NCBI RefSeq assembly: GCF_900016645.1
Contig: NZ_CDGJ01000078.1
From: Acididesulfobacillus acetoxydans
Lineage (GTDB): Bacteria > Bacillota > Desulfitobacteriia > Desulfitobacteriales > Desulfitobacteriaceae
Strand: one strand, 5' to 3'
DNA length: 64,000 nt
Each line of letters opens with the position of its first letter. The stretch's first letter is position 1. The translations under genes were made by a program, and so were the position numbers. The notes below the pieces were generated by a model. That model was not told where the DNA came from, did not search any database, and worked only from the letters and a program-made list of their open reading frames with translations. Positions 24,499 to 33,222 of this stretch are shown here, one piece after another.

Positions 24499-25824
24499 AT
24501 GGACGGTTGGCACTTTCTCGTCTTCACAAGCGCCCTCCGTTATGTCGTTCCCGTCTCAACTCAGGATCTCGGCGAGGCGCTCAAGGCGCTGCGGCGTTTT
24601 CCGCACTTACCCGAGAAACAGGTGCTGCGGGCTACCCTGATTCATAGGCCTCAGGAGATGAACGCTTTCGAACTGGTTTGGCAAGCCGTCTTTAACCGGG
24701 CTCCCCTGGCCGAGGAAAGAAAAGGAAATCCGGGCTCGGCTCCGGCTCAAGCCTCAGGCCCCGGTGAGCTGGGGCAGGGCCGGGGCAGTGGCGGGGTCAG
24801 TCTCCAGGCCGGCCGGCCTTCTTTTGCGAAGGTACGCGCCCTTCTGGCAGGCTGGGACCGGACCGTGCCCGAGGTAGCCCTGGAAGAGACGGTTAGACAG
24901 CTTCTCGGAGAAGCGGGGGCCCACACCTGGCTCAACGCTCAGGAACTGGCCTTCAGCCGGGGGCAAACGACCGCCGACGACTTCGAGGAAGCCAGGAACC
25001 ACCTGGAATCCCTGGCAGAGGCTCTGCGCCGGGAACTGAAAATCCGAAACATTGAACTGGACAACAGCTGGGAGTCTCTGCACCGGGAATCCTGGCAGCA
25101 TAAACCCCTTCTGGGACTCACGGCCGAGGAAAGAAGCCTGGTGCAAACGGCCATCCGCCAGTGGGGCCGCAGGCTGGCGGTCAGGCCGGGCTGGCGTTTT
25201 TCCCCGACCCGCCGGGGCGCCCTCGATCTCCGGGCAACAGTACGCGAAGCTTCCCGCAATGACGGCCGCGCTTTTCATCTGCATTACCGCCGCAGGCTCC
25301 CTCGGATCCCGGAACTTGTCGTTCTCTGTGATGTGTCCAACTCTGTGGCGCCTTACGCCGAGTTTCTGCTTTTCTTGGTGGCTCGCCTGCGCGCCAACTT
25401 CCGTCGCGTCCGTCTCTTTTTCTTTATAGACACTTTGTGGGATGTTCCCGCCGAGATCTGGGATGACGATTTACAGGATCTCTCCCCGGCTATCCAATCC
25501 TGGTCCGGGAAGGCCAGTTCCGGTTTTTCGGATTACGGCCGGGTTTTCCGGCAGCTGGCGGAAAACGTTTTGCCTGAGATCTCCGCGCTTTCCACTCTCC
25601 TCATCCTCGGCGACGGCAGGAATAATTTCCGGCCCGCTCAAGCTGAGTACTTAGCGGAGATTGAACAGAACGTGCGCAGCATTCTCTGGCTCAACCCCCT
25701 CAATCCAGAGGAATGGCTGGCCAGAGACAATGCCCTGCCATCTTATCGCCCCTATTGCCGGGCCGTGTACCGCTGCCGGACGGTGCAGGACCTTCACCTC
25801 ATCGCCGGGGCACTGCTCAGGTGA
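24499..25824 (+). CDS. VWA-domain protein of the CoxE family
   Basis: A 441-residue partner of the MoxR ATPase. The C-terminal von Willebrand A domain begins VVLCDVSNSVAPYAEF, giving the MIDAS DxSxS motif. LLILGDGRNNF and the closing DLHLIAGALLR are typical of CoxE-like proteins. The N-terminal 280 residues are helical and charged, with a Gly/Pro-rich stretch around 85-110. The ATG at 24499 follows the stop of the preceding gene by one base. Expected to be cytosolic and to act in metal-cofactor maturation of an unidentified enzyme. Confidence 0.88.
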   Translation: MDGWHFLVFTSALRYVVPVSTQDLGEALKALRRFPHLPEKQVLRATLIHRPQEMNAFELVWQAVFNRAPLAEERKGNPGSAPAQASGPGELGQGRGSGGVSLQAGRPSFAKVRALLAGWDRTVPEVALEETVRQLLGEAGAHTWLNAQELAFSRGQTTADDFEEARNHLESLAEALRRELKIRNIELDNSWESLHRESWQHKPLLGLTAEERSLVQTAIRQWGRRLAVRPGWRFSPTRRGALDLRATVREASRNDGRAFHLHYRRRLPRIPELVVLCDVSNSVAPYAEFLLFLVARLRANFRRVRLFFFIDTLWDVPAEIWDDDLQDLSPAIQSWSGKASSGFSDYGRVFRQLAENVLPEISALSTLLILGDGRNNFRPAQAEYLAEIEQNVRSILWLNPLNPEEWLARDNALPSYRPYCRAVYRCRTVQDLHLIAGALLR

Positions 25825-25900
25825 TAAAGCCTGTTGAAAGTGCACGGTCGCATCTTCGGCACGGCCCCATTCAGAGCGGGCTCGTGTTTCAGGGCAAAAG

Positions 25901-25919
25901 ATATCTGACAATGAGATAT
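25901..25919. promoter_or_regulatory. Short perfect dyad upstream of the methyltransferase
   Basis: ATATCT-GACAATG-AGATAT lies 35 bases before the GTG start. It could be an operator of a small dimeric repressor, but no regulator is adjacent. Confidence 0.25.
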
Positions 25920-25953
25920 TACCTGAGAGATTAGACATTGGGAGGTTTTTACA

Positions 25954-26568
25954 GTGCCTGTAAACAGCCACGATCACGTGGACAGCCATGAGCACCATAA
26001 TTCTAACCATTTGATGAACTTTGCCGAGAGAGAGAAACTCCTTCCCTCCCGGCAGATCCTCGAGCATTTCGGCCTCAAGCCGGGCGATTCCCTGGCGGAC
26101 CTGGGCTGCGGTTTCGGTTTCTTTGCCCTCAGGGCCGCGGAGATGGTGGGCCCCCGGGGAAAGATCGAGGCTGTGGATGTAGAGCCGGAACGGCTGAAGG
26201 TTTTGGCGGCCCGAGCAGAGGAACGGCAGGTCAGAGAGCGGATCCATATTCATCAGGCTGAAGACGAAAGCGTTCCCCTGCCGGCGGAATCCGTAGCGAT
26301 TGTCCTGATTGCGGGCGTCTTGCACGAGCTTGGGGATCCGTTGGCCTACCTGCGGGAAGCGTGGCGGATTCTCTCAGCCGGGGGCCGGATTTGGATTATC
26401 GAATGGCAAAAAAAGGAGACCCCCATGGGTCCTCCGTTGGCTGACCGTAAGTCTGCGCAAGAGTGGAGTTCTCTCCTCGAAGCCGCCGGTTTCGGTAACA
26501 TCTGGTTCCAACCGCTCGCGCCCGGCCATGTCCTCCTCAAAGCCGCTAAAGTGTCGCATATGGCTTAG
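25954..26568 (+). CDS. Class I SAM-dependent methyltransferase with His-rich N-terminus
   Basis: A 204-residue methyltransferase. The SAM-binding loop LADLGCGFGFFALRAAE, the acidic IEAVDVEPERL and the post-I segment VLIAGVLHELGDPLAYLREAWRIL place it in the UbiE/Methyltransferase_11 group. The first 20 residues contain seven His (HDHVDSHEHHNSNH), suggesting metal contact. A GTG start is chosen from the TGGGAGG site. It lies 130 bases after the VWA gene. The substrate is unknown; arsenic, tellurium or quinone methylation cannot be told apart from sequence alone. Confidence 0.8.
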   Translation: MPVNSHDHVDSHEHHNSNHLMNFAEREKLLPSRQILEHFGLKPGDSLADLGCGFGFFALRAAEMVGPRGKIEAVDVEPERLKVLAARAEERQVRERIHIHQAEDESVPLPAESVAIVLIAGVLHELGDPLAYLREAWRILSAGGRIWIIEWQKKETPMGPPLADRKSAQEWSSLLEAAGFGNIWFQPLAPGHVLLKAAKVSHMA

Positions 26569-26618
26569 AGTAGAAGTTCGACCTGGATATACTACATCCT
26601 GTTCGGATTTTGTAAAAT

Positions 26619-27641
26619 TCACTTTCCGAACGGGCAGTGAGGATAAGTGCAGACTTTGCACTCCAGGCAGAGCCCGCCGTGACCGAGCTTGGCAATATCG
26701 CGCTTAGTCAGGTGTTCTCCGGCCAAGACCCGAGGTGCCACAAGGTCGAAGACCGTCGTTTTGGAATACATGACACAGCCGGGCAGCCCCATGATGGGAA
26801 TATCGCCCAAATAAGCCAGCAAGAACATGGCCCCGGGGAGAACAGGAGAACCGTAGGTGACCAATTCTCCGCCCAGCTCCCGGATGGCCGTAGGTGTCAC
26901 ATCATCCGGATCGACCGACATGCCGCCGGTTACCAGAACCATTTCCGCGCCTTTATCCAGGTGTTCGCGAATGCGTCCCTGGATCATAGGAATGTCGTCG
27001 TCGGCAAAGCTTTGGCCTATTACCGTCGAACCCCAGCCTTCGATCTTGGCCCGGACCACCGGGCCGAATTTGTCCTTGATCCGGCCGTGATAGACTTCGC
27101 TCCCGGTCGTGACGACACCCACTTTCCAGGAACGCAGCGCTTTCACCTCCAAAATCGGGCCGTTATGAGACTGAGCTACTCGTTCTGCTTCCGCTAAAAT
27201 GTTTTCCTCAATCATCAGGGGCACTACCCTCGTCCCCGCCACTTTAGCCCCTTTTTCCACGGGGCGGTGACTGTGCAGGGTGGCCAGGACGATATACTCC
27301 AACGAATTTAAGTCATAAACCGCCTCTTCCGCCACATACAGCAACCCGGAATACTCGGCCGTAAGGGTGATTTTTCCCTCGCTGGGCTCACTCAAATGCA
27401 GCCCGGGTCCGGTTACCGCCCGGGCCAGCCGCTCGGCGGCCTCATTTTCATGGACGAGCCCTTCCGTCCGGTCCCAGACATAAAGGTTTTCCTTGCCCAT
27501 GCTGAGGAGGACGGGAATGTCTTCCTCCCGCACGATATGTCCTTTCTTGAAACGCGGTCCTTTGCTCTCACCCGGGAGAATTTGGGTCAAATCGTGAAGG
27601 AGAACGGAACCGACGGCATCTTCTACTCGAATTTTTTGCAT
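26619..27641 (-). CDS. Molybdopterin-binding protein (MoeA/MoaB-like fold) with C-terminal Cys cluster
   Basis: A 340-residue protein with a MoCF-type molybdopterin-binding domain in its second half: WKVGVVTTGSEVYHGRIKDKFGPVV, GQSFADDDI, VLVTGGMSVDPDDVTP and PIMGLPGCVMYSKTT. The first half (HDLTQILPGESKGPRFKKGH) is typical of the clostridial molybdopterin-binding group that sits apart from true MoeA. The last residues carry CLECKVCTYPHC, four Cys that could bind a metal or cluster. A role in molybdenum or tungsten cofactor handling fits the Psr-like oxidoreductase encoded nearby. The ATG at 27641 is preceded by AAAAGGAGG. Confidence 0.85.
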   Translation of the reverse strand: MQKIRVEDAVGSVLLHDLTQILPGESKGPRFKKGHIVREEDIPVLLSMGKENLYVWDRTEGLVHENEAAERLARAVTGPGLHLSEPSEGKITLTAEYSGLLYVAEEAVYDLNSLEYIVLATLHSHRPVEKGAKVAGTRVVPLMIEENILAEAERVAQSHNGPILEVKALRSWKVGVVTTGSEVYHGRIKDKFGPVVRAKIEGWGSTVIGQSFADDDIPMIQGRIREHLDKGAEMVLVTGGMSVDPDDVTPTAIRELGGELVTYGSPVLPGAMFLLAYLGDIPIMGLPGCVMYSKTTVFDLVAPRVLAGEHLTKRDIAKLGHGGLCLECKVCTYPHCPFGK

Positions 27642-27993
27642 AGCTGGGTATAGCCTCCTTTTCTGGTTCGGAAGGTGTGCTCATTTCTAAGCAAACCCCG
27701 GTTTCATCTCTGAAACGGCCCTGTTCCATGGGTTTGGAGACCTTTAGGAAGCGGGGCTCGGAATCCGCGTGTCTCTGCACGCATGCCCGGGGAAACGTTT
27801 TCTGCCGCCTTACGGAGTCGCGCGGTCTGCGCGATTCGCCCTCTACAGGCGCTGCGCAGCGGTCATCGGGGTCTGTCTCGAAAAATAGTCCGCAGCGGGT
27901 CATCTGTTACCCGCACGGCAGGCTCACAGCGGTGCCGCCGTATCTCCAACGGGCCGCGGGAATGGTCCGCGGCGCGCCGGGCAACGCTTCGCT
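27642..27993 (-). other. 350-base gene-free region with strong local inverted repeats
   Basis: Between the DUF1847 gene and the molybdopterin-binding gene there is no supported gene. The minus strand has several GC-rich short helices, for instance around GCGCAGACCGCGC and CGTGCAGAGACACG. Such a leader before a molybdopterin-related gene invites comparison with the Moco RNA motif, but I could not match its consensus. Confidence 0.3.
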
Positions 27994-28593
27994 TTATCCG
28001 CGCAAGGCCCGCACCGGGTTGTGGTCCAGAACTCGGTCTTTGACCACCAGGGTCGTGACGGGTGCCTGACATGTTTGCTGTAAAATGATATCGTGACCCA
28101 GGCACAGCCCCACTTGCACGACCAGGTCACACTGCGCCAGGTTGAGCAGTTTAGCCTGGGCCACCGGGTTACAAATGGCCGCGAAGCGCTCCGGGTGAGC
28201 TTTGGGCAAGTCGATTTCGCTGTAATCAACGGCGCCCACCCGACAACAGACGGGGATCGCTTCCAGACCCTCCTCTCGCAAGAGTTTAGCCAAGGTCTGC
28301 GCCTCCGGCATGAGCGTGACACAAAAAGCGATGCCGATCTTGTGGTATCCCATCTCCTGAGCGAAGAAGATGAGTTCCTCCACCCGGTTGCGCAAGACTC
28401 CGTCCGGCGTAAAAGGAGTCCGATCGGCCTTCTGCATCAGTGTCTTTAAGGGTTCCTCCCGGTAGCCCTGAATGTCCTTCGCGATCTCTTCATGAGTGAG
28501 CGTCGGACAGGTTTTGGGCATACGGGCCGTGTCCCCTTTGAAACTCGCCGCCGTCTGACAATAGAGACAACCGTAGGCCGTTTGCTGGGGCAT
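27994..28593 (-). CDS. DUF1847 family metal-binding protein
   Basis: A 199-residue protein of the DUF1847 family, widespread in anaerobes and of unknown function. It begins MPQQTAYGCLYCQTAAS with a CxxC. It has further conserved Cys in MPKTCPTL, FCVTLMPEA, VCCRVGAVD, AICNPVAQA and GLCLGHDI, which suggest a metal or cluster site. The end, DRVLDHNPVRAL, is typical. The ATG at 28593 is preferred (GGAG upstream) over an in-frame TTG at 28617. A perfect 11-bp inverted repeat lies 21 bases upstream of the start. Confidence 0.85.
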   Translation of the reverse strand: MPQQTAYGCLYCQTAASFKGDTARMPKTCPTLTHEEIAKDIQGYREEPLKTLMQKADRTPFTPDGVLRNRVEELIFFAQEMGYHKIGIAFCVTLMPEAQTLAKLLREEGLEAIPVCCRVGAVDYSEIDLPKAHPERFAAICNPVAQAKLLNLAQCDLVVQVGLCLGHDIILQQTCQAPVTTLVVKDRVLDHNPVRALRG

Positions 28594-28613
28594 TCTTAAC
28601 CACTCCAATTTAA

Positions 28614-28646
28614 GCAAGGGAGAAACCCTCCCTGGTTCTCCCTTGC
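28614..28646. promoter_or_regulatory. 11-bp perfect inverted repeat before the DUF1847 gene
   Basis: GCAAGGGAGAA (28614-28624) and TTCTCCCTTGC (28636-28646) flank an 11-base loop. It may be a 5' leader hairpin or operator. On neither strand is it followed by a T run, so a terminator is less likely. Confidence 0.45.
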
Positions 28647-28737
28647 ATGTTATCGCAATTTAGGGGACAAATCAAGCAAGCCACCCTCAATATCTCAATA
28701 CATAGAATCTCACCAAATAGTCGTCAGACTCAAAAGT

Positions 28738-28774
28738 CAGGCAGGTCGTTCTGGGGTGCAGACCGACCTGCCTG
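28738..28774 (-). terminator. Terminator after the psrABC-like operon
   Basis: CAGGCAGGTCG and CGACCTGCCTG are perfect 11-bp arms. On the minus strand they are followed by ACTTTTG, 40 bases past the psrC-like stop. Confidence 0.65.
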
Positions 28775-28813
28775 TACCGGATGGCGTCACAAGGGCTTGG
28801 ACATTCCCCTGCC

Positions 28814-29701
28814 CTAATACGGCCAGGGATAGGTCTCAATGCCGTTGAGGATCAGGCAGTTGCGCAGGGCGAAGCCACCCAGGAAGAGGGCCACCGTCAG
28901 TGCCAGCATGGCCCAGGTGCTCTCTAAACCGCCGAAAACGAGGTAAGCGCTGAGCACGAGCGGGAAAAGCAGGCCGACGAGCGGATAGAGCAGAAGAAAA
29001 CGGGGGGTTTTTAACATGCGGTGCATTCCCTCCGTGGCTTCCACGGGGCCGTTATGCGTATGCTCAAGGTAGGCCAGGGAAATCCCGAAGGCCAGGAGTG
29101 AAAAGGCGAAAATGCCCCCGGCGAACACGGTGTAGAGCGTGCCTGAGACGGGAAAGAGGCTGCCGAGAAAAGCCAGGGCCAATTCAAAGCTCGTAATCAG
29201 AAAGAGCAAAGGCAAAGCCGGGGTATGCCAGAGGGGAATGGAAGCGGGGGCCGCCAAGAGCCCGCCCGAAATGATCGGGAACAAGAACCCCGCCAGCGCG
29301 GCTATGGCACCGAAGAAGACCTGGTAAGGAGTCAGAGCCTGGCTGATTCCGCTGAGAACCGGGACATAGGCAAATTGAGGCAGGACGAACAGGATTCCGG
29401 CCACATAATTAAAACCGATGAGAATGACGTCCCAGGAGACTCCTGACTTGGTGAAATTATTTAAGGAAAAAACCGCGTTGATTGGCCTCTCCAGGTCAAA
29501 GAAGACCAGAAAGGCACCGGCCAGAGCAAACAAGACCAGAGCAGAGACCACGGTCAGGGGAATCATCACTTGGGTCGCCGCAAAGAAGTGAAAGATGAAA
29601 GCCAGGGCCATGAGGGCTCCCCCCAAACCGCCGAAGAACAAATAGACGGACACCGGCCACTCATAGGCTTCTTGCCGTTCAACATGCATAGGCTGGGCCA
29701 T
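28814..29701 (-). CDS. NrfD/PsrC-type membrane anchor subunit
   Basis: A 295-residue polytopic membrane protein with eight or nine hydrophobic segments. It is the quinone-reactive anchor of a molybdopterin oxidoreductase complex. It begins ERQEAYEWPVSVYLFFGGLGGALM, with the NrfD/PsrC start EWxxxxYLFxxGxxGG, and keeps the first-loop FFDLERPINAV segment. The closing EXYPWPY-like tail is also common in this group. It is the last gene of a three-gene operon; the ferredoxin-like subunit gene ends 65 bases upstream. Menaquinol is the likely electron donor. Confidence 0.88.
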   Translation of the reverse strand: MAQPMHVERQEAYEWPVSVYLFFGGLGGALMALAFIFHFFAATQVMIPLTVVSALVLFALAGAFLVFFDLERPINAVFSLNNFTKSGVSWDVILIGFNYVAGILFVLPQFAYVPVLSGISQALTPYQVFFGAIAALAGFLFPIISGGLLAAPASIPLWHTPALPLLFLITSFELALAFLGSLFPVSGTLYTVFAGGIFAFSLLAFGISLAYLEHTHNGPVEATEGMHRMLKTPRFLLLYPLVGLLFPLVLSAYLVFGGLESTWAMLALTVALFLGGFALRNCLILNGIETYPWPY

Positions 29702-29766
29702 AGATCAATCCCTCCTTCGAATTTCTTTTGCACACCGGACAGATATCGGGAAAGTAAACATTAGGA

Positions 29767-30363
29767 TCAATAGATATAATAGACGCGCGGCTTGGTCCCC
29801 AAATCCGGGCGCAAAGGTTTGGCCAGCCCGCTGGAGACCGCTTTGCCTACCGTACTTGTGGGATCATCCAGGTCGCCAAACTGGCGCGAAAGCGTGGGGC
29901 AGGTTGCGACACAGGCCGGTTCCAGGCCGCGGCTGACGCGGTCTTGGCAAAGCGTGCACTTATCCACGTGCACTTTTTTATGCTGGCTCACCTCACCGTA
30001 AACTTCTTTTTCCTGGGCTACGTCTTTCTTGTCGTAGACGTAGCGGGCACCGTAAGGACAGGCGGCCATGCAGGCCTTGCAACCCAAGCAAGTGTCATAA
30101 TTGACCAAAACGAAACCTTCGTCACTTTTAAAAGTCGCTTTGGACGGGCAGACAGTCATACAGGCCGGCTCCTCACAGTGCATGCAAATCGTGGGAACGA
30201 AATAGCGGCCGGTACTGGGATACTCGCCTTTCTGTATATCCATCACTTTGGTCCGCCATTTGTTAGACCAATAGGGTGTCTGATTTTCCAGGGCACAGGC
30301 TGCGCTGCAGGCCTGACAGCCGACACAGGAGCGCAAATCGATCACCATGCCATAACGTGACAT
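29767..30363 (-). CDS. Four-cluster ferredoxin-like subunit (PsrB/DmsB type)
   Basis: A 198-residue electron-transfer subunit carrying four [4Fe-4S] clusters. Cys motifs in order: CVGCQACSAAC, CMHCEEPACMTVCP, CLGCKACMAACPYG and CTLCQDRVSRGLEPACVATCP. This is the standard DmsB/PsrB/PhsB pattern. The ATG at 30363 (GGGGGA upstream) gives MSRYGMVIDLRSCVGC; an upstream in-frame start at 30426 would overlap the catalytic gene and adds nothing conserved. It passes electrons from the membrane anchor to the molybdenum subunit. Confidence 0.92.
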   Translation of the reverse strand: MSRYGMVIDLRSCVGCQACSAACALENQTPYWSNKWRTKVMDIQKGEYPSTGRYFVPTICMHCEEPACMTVCPSKATFKSDEGFVLVNYDTCLGCKACMAACPYGARYVYDKKDVAQEKEVYGEVSQHKKVHVDKCTLCQDRVSRGLEPACVATCPTLSRQFGDLDDPTSTVGKAVSSGLAKPLRPDLGTKPRVYYIY

Positions 30364-30382
30364 GCTCTTTTCCCCCTTTCCC

Positions 30383-33052
30383 TTACTTCGTAACGCGTAC
30401 GGTGAATTCCTGGGTCTTGAAAGCACTGACGATCGGCTCGACTTGATAGGGAACGAGCCGGTTGAGAGCCGTACCTACACCTGAACTGTACTTGAGCAAG
30501 GGATTTTCCGTGCCGAAGGAAGAGGACATGAACACCGTATCCGGCCGGATCATTTCCGTGACAAAAGCATTAATCCGGACGCTTTGCCCGCTGAGACAGT
30601 TTTCCACGGTCACTGTGTCGCCGGTCATAATGTTCAAGAGGCTCGCTCTTTGGGGGTTAATCCACAGCCCCATGAATTCGTCCTCTTTGGCTTTGGACAA
30701 GGCCATGAGAATGGGGTTGTTGGAATTGGTCGAGGCGTAGGAAACGGTCGGCGTTTTCCCGTACGTGAAGAAAAACTCATCCGGCTTCTTTTCCTGATTC
30801 AATTGAGGCGGCATATAGACCAACCCCGGGTCCCAGTTGATCCGGTAGCCCTCCTGCCGGACAAACCCGGCCAAAAGAAGAGAGTAGATTTCGATGCGGC
30901 CGGACGGGGTCGGGACGGGGAGACACCGGCAGATCGCTGCGTGTTCCATTAGTTTCTCTTTGGACTCCACCACCAGGACACCTTTTTCGCGCAGAGTCTT
31001 CTCCAGTTGCTCCGGACTCTGTCCGAGCGCCCGGGCGTGATGTTTGAACGATACGCGGCGAATCGCTTGGGTGAAGGTTTGTTCACCTTTAGTCGCCTTG
31101 CCGACCTCCTCCTTAATTTCGGCCAAGTCATAGCCTGTGAAAGCGGAAATCGTCTCCATGAATTTGTCCAGGGCACCGAAACCGACAGCAAACTCGAACA
31201 GGATGTCAGCGGTGCCCTTAGTCTCCGGCTGAGGCTCCACGGCACTGAACCGGGTCGTGAGAGCGAGATCTGTGGCGGGACCGGCGCCGTAAAGGAACGG
31301 CTCGTCTCGCTCAATATAATTTTGATTGGGCAGGATTACATCGGCATAAGCCGCCGTATCGGATGGAACAATATCAATAGCCACGACGAGACCCATGTTG
31401 GGATGGGTGAGGATGTTTTTCCAACGAGTATCCGGATAGAAATGGCGCACAGGATTGGCGGCATTCATCAAAAGGGCCTTGATTCGATAGGGCTCCCCGT
31501 TGAACATGAGCTTCCCTTCCACCGCCTCCTCCAAACCGTAATCAGAAAAGGCCGGGAAAATAACACCGGGTTTGCCCTCCGCTTTATCAGCAATCGATTT
31601 GGCCATGGCAAAAGAAGGGTGACCATGGGACCATTCGGCTGGGTTAAAGAACTTTCCCGCGGCCGTCAGGGGAAACTGCAAGCCGGGCAGACTCAGAACC
31701 GGGACTTCTTTCCCCTCTTGCCTGGCTTTGAGGAAAGCCAACAGTTTTTCGTGATATTCCCCGGACATCAGCCAGCCTCCCGGTGTGTCAAATCCACCCA
31801 CCAGAGCTTGGAGGACAGACTGCAGCCTCCGGGTGTTGAGAATGTTTTCGTAACGGGCGCCATGCCAACCCGGATCCACTAAGGCGGGGCGAGTTTGGCC
31901 GAATTCCAGGGCAATGCGCTCAATGGTCGCCGCCGGCAGACCGGTTTCCTGTTCAGCCCAAGCGGGAGTGAATTTCGCCGTCTGTTCCAACATATACTGA
32001 AAGATCGTCTTGGCCTTATTGCCGTCAAGCGCAAATCCCTGAGGTACTTCCAGAGCCGGCACGAGGTTCTTCCCTTCCGTATCGAGGGCATTCGTGTTGC
32101 TGTAACCCGGGAGCCGGTGCACTTCGCCGCTGATCCGATCCAGAACCCGGAAGGATGTGGGAAAGCCTTGTTCGTCACTCTCCGTCAGGGGCACGACCAT
32201 CCCTTGATTTTCCAGCGCCAAGAAAGGCATGTTCGTGTGCTTGATGAGGAACTCTTCATCATACAAGCCTTGGCGCAGCATGACGTGAATGAGAGCGAGA
32301 AAAAAGGCACCGTCTGTACCGGGTTTGATCGGCAGCCATTCGTCCGCTTTGGCGGCCGTTTCGGAAAGGCGGGGATCGAGGACGACCACCTTCGCCCCTC
32401 GTTTTTTGGCTTCGGCAAAACGGACTAAACGGCTGGTGGAAGCAGCGGCCACGCCGGAGTTGGTCATCGATAAAATAATATATTTGGCATTTTCGAAATC
32501 GGCCAGGACCTCGTCGTGAAAGTTGAAATTGCCTGTGACTAGGTCATTGCCGAAATGCCCGGCCGCGACACACTGCTGCATCGGCGAAGCGACAATATTG
32601 GGAATACCGGTGGAAAATACGAAAGATAAAGCCAAAGGCATATAGAAGACACAGGAAGTCCAGCCGCCGACCATACTCATCTCCCACGGTTGAACCTGAT
32701 ACTCCTCCAGCTTGCGCATGACGTAGCCATAAGCTTCCTCCCAGGAAGCGGGACGGAAGTTCCACTCCCCCCTTTTCGAGCCGGGAACCCGAATCAGGGG
32801 GGTTGTCAGGCGTTGAGCATCATAGGTCTGGCGCAAGCCCGCCTGACCGCGGGCACAGGTCTTGCCCCGGTTCAAGGGACTGTTCGCATTTCCTTCGATC
32901 TTGACCGCCGTTTTCTTCCCGTCAATCGTCTTTACACCTACACGAACGTTGCAGACCGTTGAGCAAAAATTACAAATGCTCGGCACCCACTCCACATCGC
33001 GGGAAGAGGTCGTCTGTCTGGCCGCAACTTTGCGTTCTTTCTGAGAGCTCAT
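30383..33052 (-). CDS. Molybdopterin oxidoreductase catalytic subunit (polysulfide/thiosulfate reductase-like)
   Basis: An 889-residue DMSO-reductase-family enzyme. Residues 27-66 bind a [4Fe-4S] cluster through CNFCSTVC and GKTCARG. Cys161 in SPMQQCVAAGHFG is in the position of the Mo ligand, as in polysulfide, thiosulfate and related reductases. The C-terminal molydop-binding domain contains GDTVTVENCLSG. There is no twin-arginine signal at the N-terminus (MSSQKERKVAARQTT), so the active site should face the cytosol, unlike classical PsrA or PhsA. The ATG at 33052 follows GGGGGTAG. Substrate is uncertain; thiosulfate, polysulfide, tetrathionate or an organic S- or N-oxide are possible. Confidence 0.85.
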   Translation of the reverse strand: MSSQKERKVAARQTTSSRDVEWVPSICNFCSTVCNVRVGVKTIDGKKTAVKIEGNANSPLNRGKTCARGQAGLRQTYDAQRLTTPLIRVPGSKRGEWNFRPASWEEAYGYVMRKLEEYQVQPWEMSMVGGWTSCVFYMPLALSFVFSTGIPNIVASPMQQCVAAGHFGNDLVTGNFNFHDEVLADFENAKYIILSMTNSGVAAASTSRLVRFAEAKKRGAKVVVLDPRLSETAAKADEWLPIKPGTDGAFFLALIHVMLRQGLYDEEFLIKHTNMPFLALENQGMVVPLTESDEQGFPTSFRVLDRISGEVHRLPGYSNTNALDTEGKNLVPALEVPQGFALDGNKAKTIFQYMLEQTAKFTPAWAEQETGLPAATIERIALEFGQTRPALVDPGWHGARYENILNTRRLQSVLQALVGGFDTPGGWLMSGEYHEKLLAFLKARQEGKEVPVLSLPGLQFPLTAAGKFFNPAEWSHGHPSFAMAKSIADKAEGKPGVIFPAFSDYGLEEAVEGKLMFNGEPYRIKALLMNAANPVRHFYPDTRWKNILTHPNMGLVVAIDIVPSDTAAYADVILPNQNYIERDEPFLYGAGPATDLALTTRFSAVEPQPETKGTADILFEFAVGFGALDKFMETISAFTGYDLAEIKEEVGKATKGEQTFTQAIRRVSFKHHARALGQSPEQLEKTLREKGVLVVESKEKLMEHAAICRCLPVPTPSGRIEIYSLLLAGFVRQEGYRINWDPGLVYMPPQLNQEKKPDEFFFTYGKTPTVSYASTNSNNPILMALSKAKEDEFMGLWINPQRASLLNIMTGDTVTVENCLSGQSVRINAFVTEMIRPDTVFMSSSFGTENPLLKYSSGVGTALNRLVPYQVEPIVSAFKTQEFTVRVTK

Positions 33053-33082
33053 ATCCCTACCCCCTTTGTACACATTTTCTTT

Positions 33083-33088
33083 ATTATA
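33083..33088 (-). promoter_or_regulatory. -10 box of the psrABC-like operon
   Basis: TATAAT reads from 33088 to 33083 on the minus strand, about 30 bases before the ATG. Its -35 region (TTCAAG) is poor, as expected for an activator-dependent promoter. The divergent Crp/Fnr gene is the obvious candidate activator. Confidence 0.45.
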
Positions 33089-33205
33089 GTAAGCATATAG
33101 TTTTTCTTGAATTTATGCGAATGACAAATCGGGGCATTTGCCGCTTTCTGCGTAAAGGAGCTTTAATATGGTTAAGAACTTGTCATTTTTCTTAGATTTA
33201 CCCCT

Positions 33206-33222
33206 ATACCATGGGTGGGTAT
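33206..33222. promoter_or_regulatory. Weak CsoR/CstR-like dyad upstream of the Psr-like operon
   Basis: ATACCA-TGGGT-GGGTAT matches the 6-5-6 dyads upstream of tlpA and trxB with one mismatch in the left arm. It lies about 150 bases before the catalytic gene and 320 before the Crp/Fnr gene, so its target is unclear. Confidence 0.3.

Noticed and set aside
33164..33177. TTAATATGGTTAAG as a CprK/Fnr-type box
   Set aside because: Only a partial palindrome and not placed at -41 of the predicted promoter; kept as a hint in the regulator entry, not as a feature.
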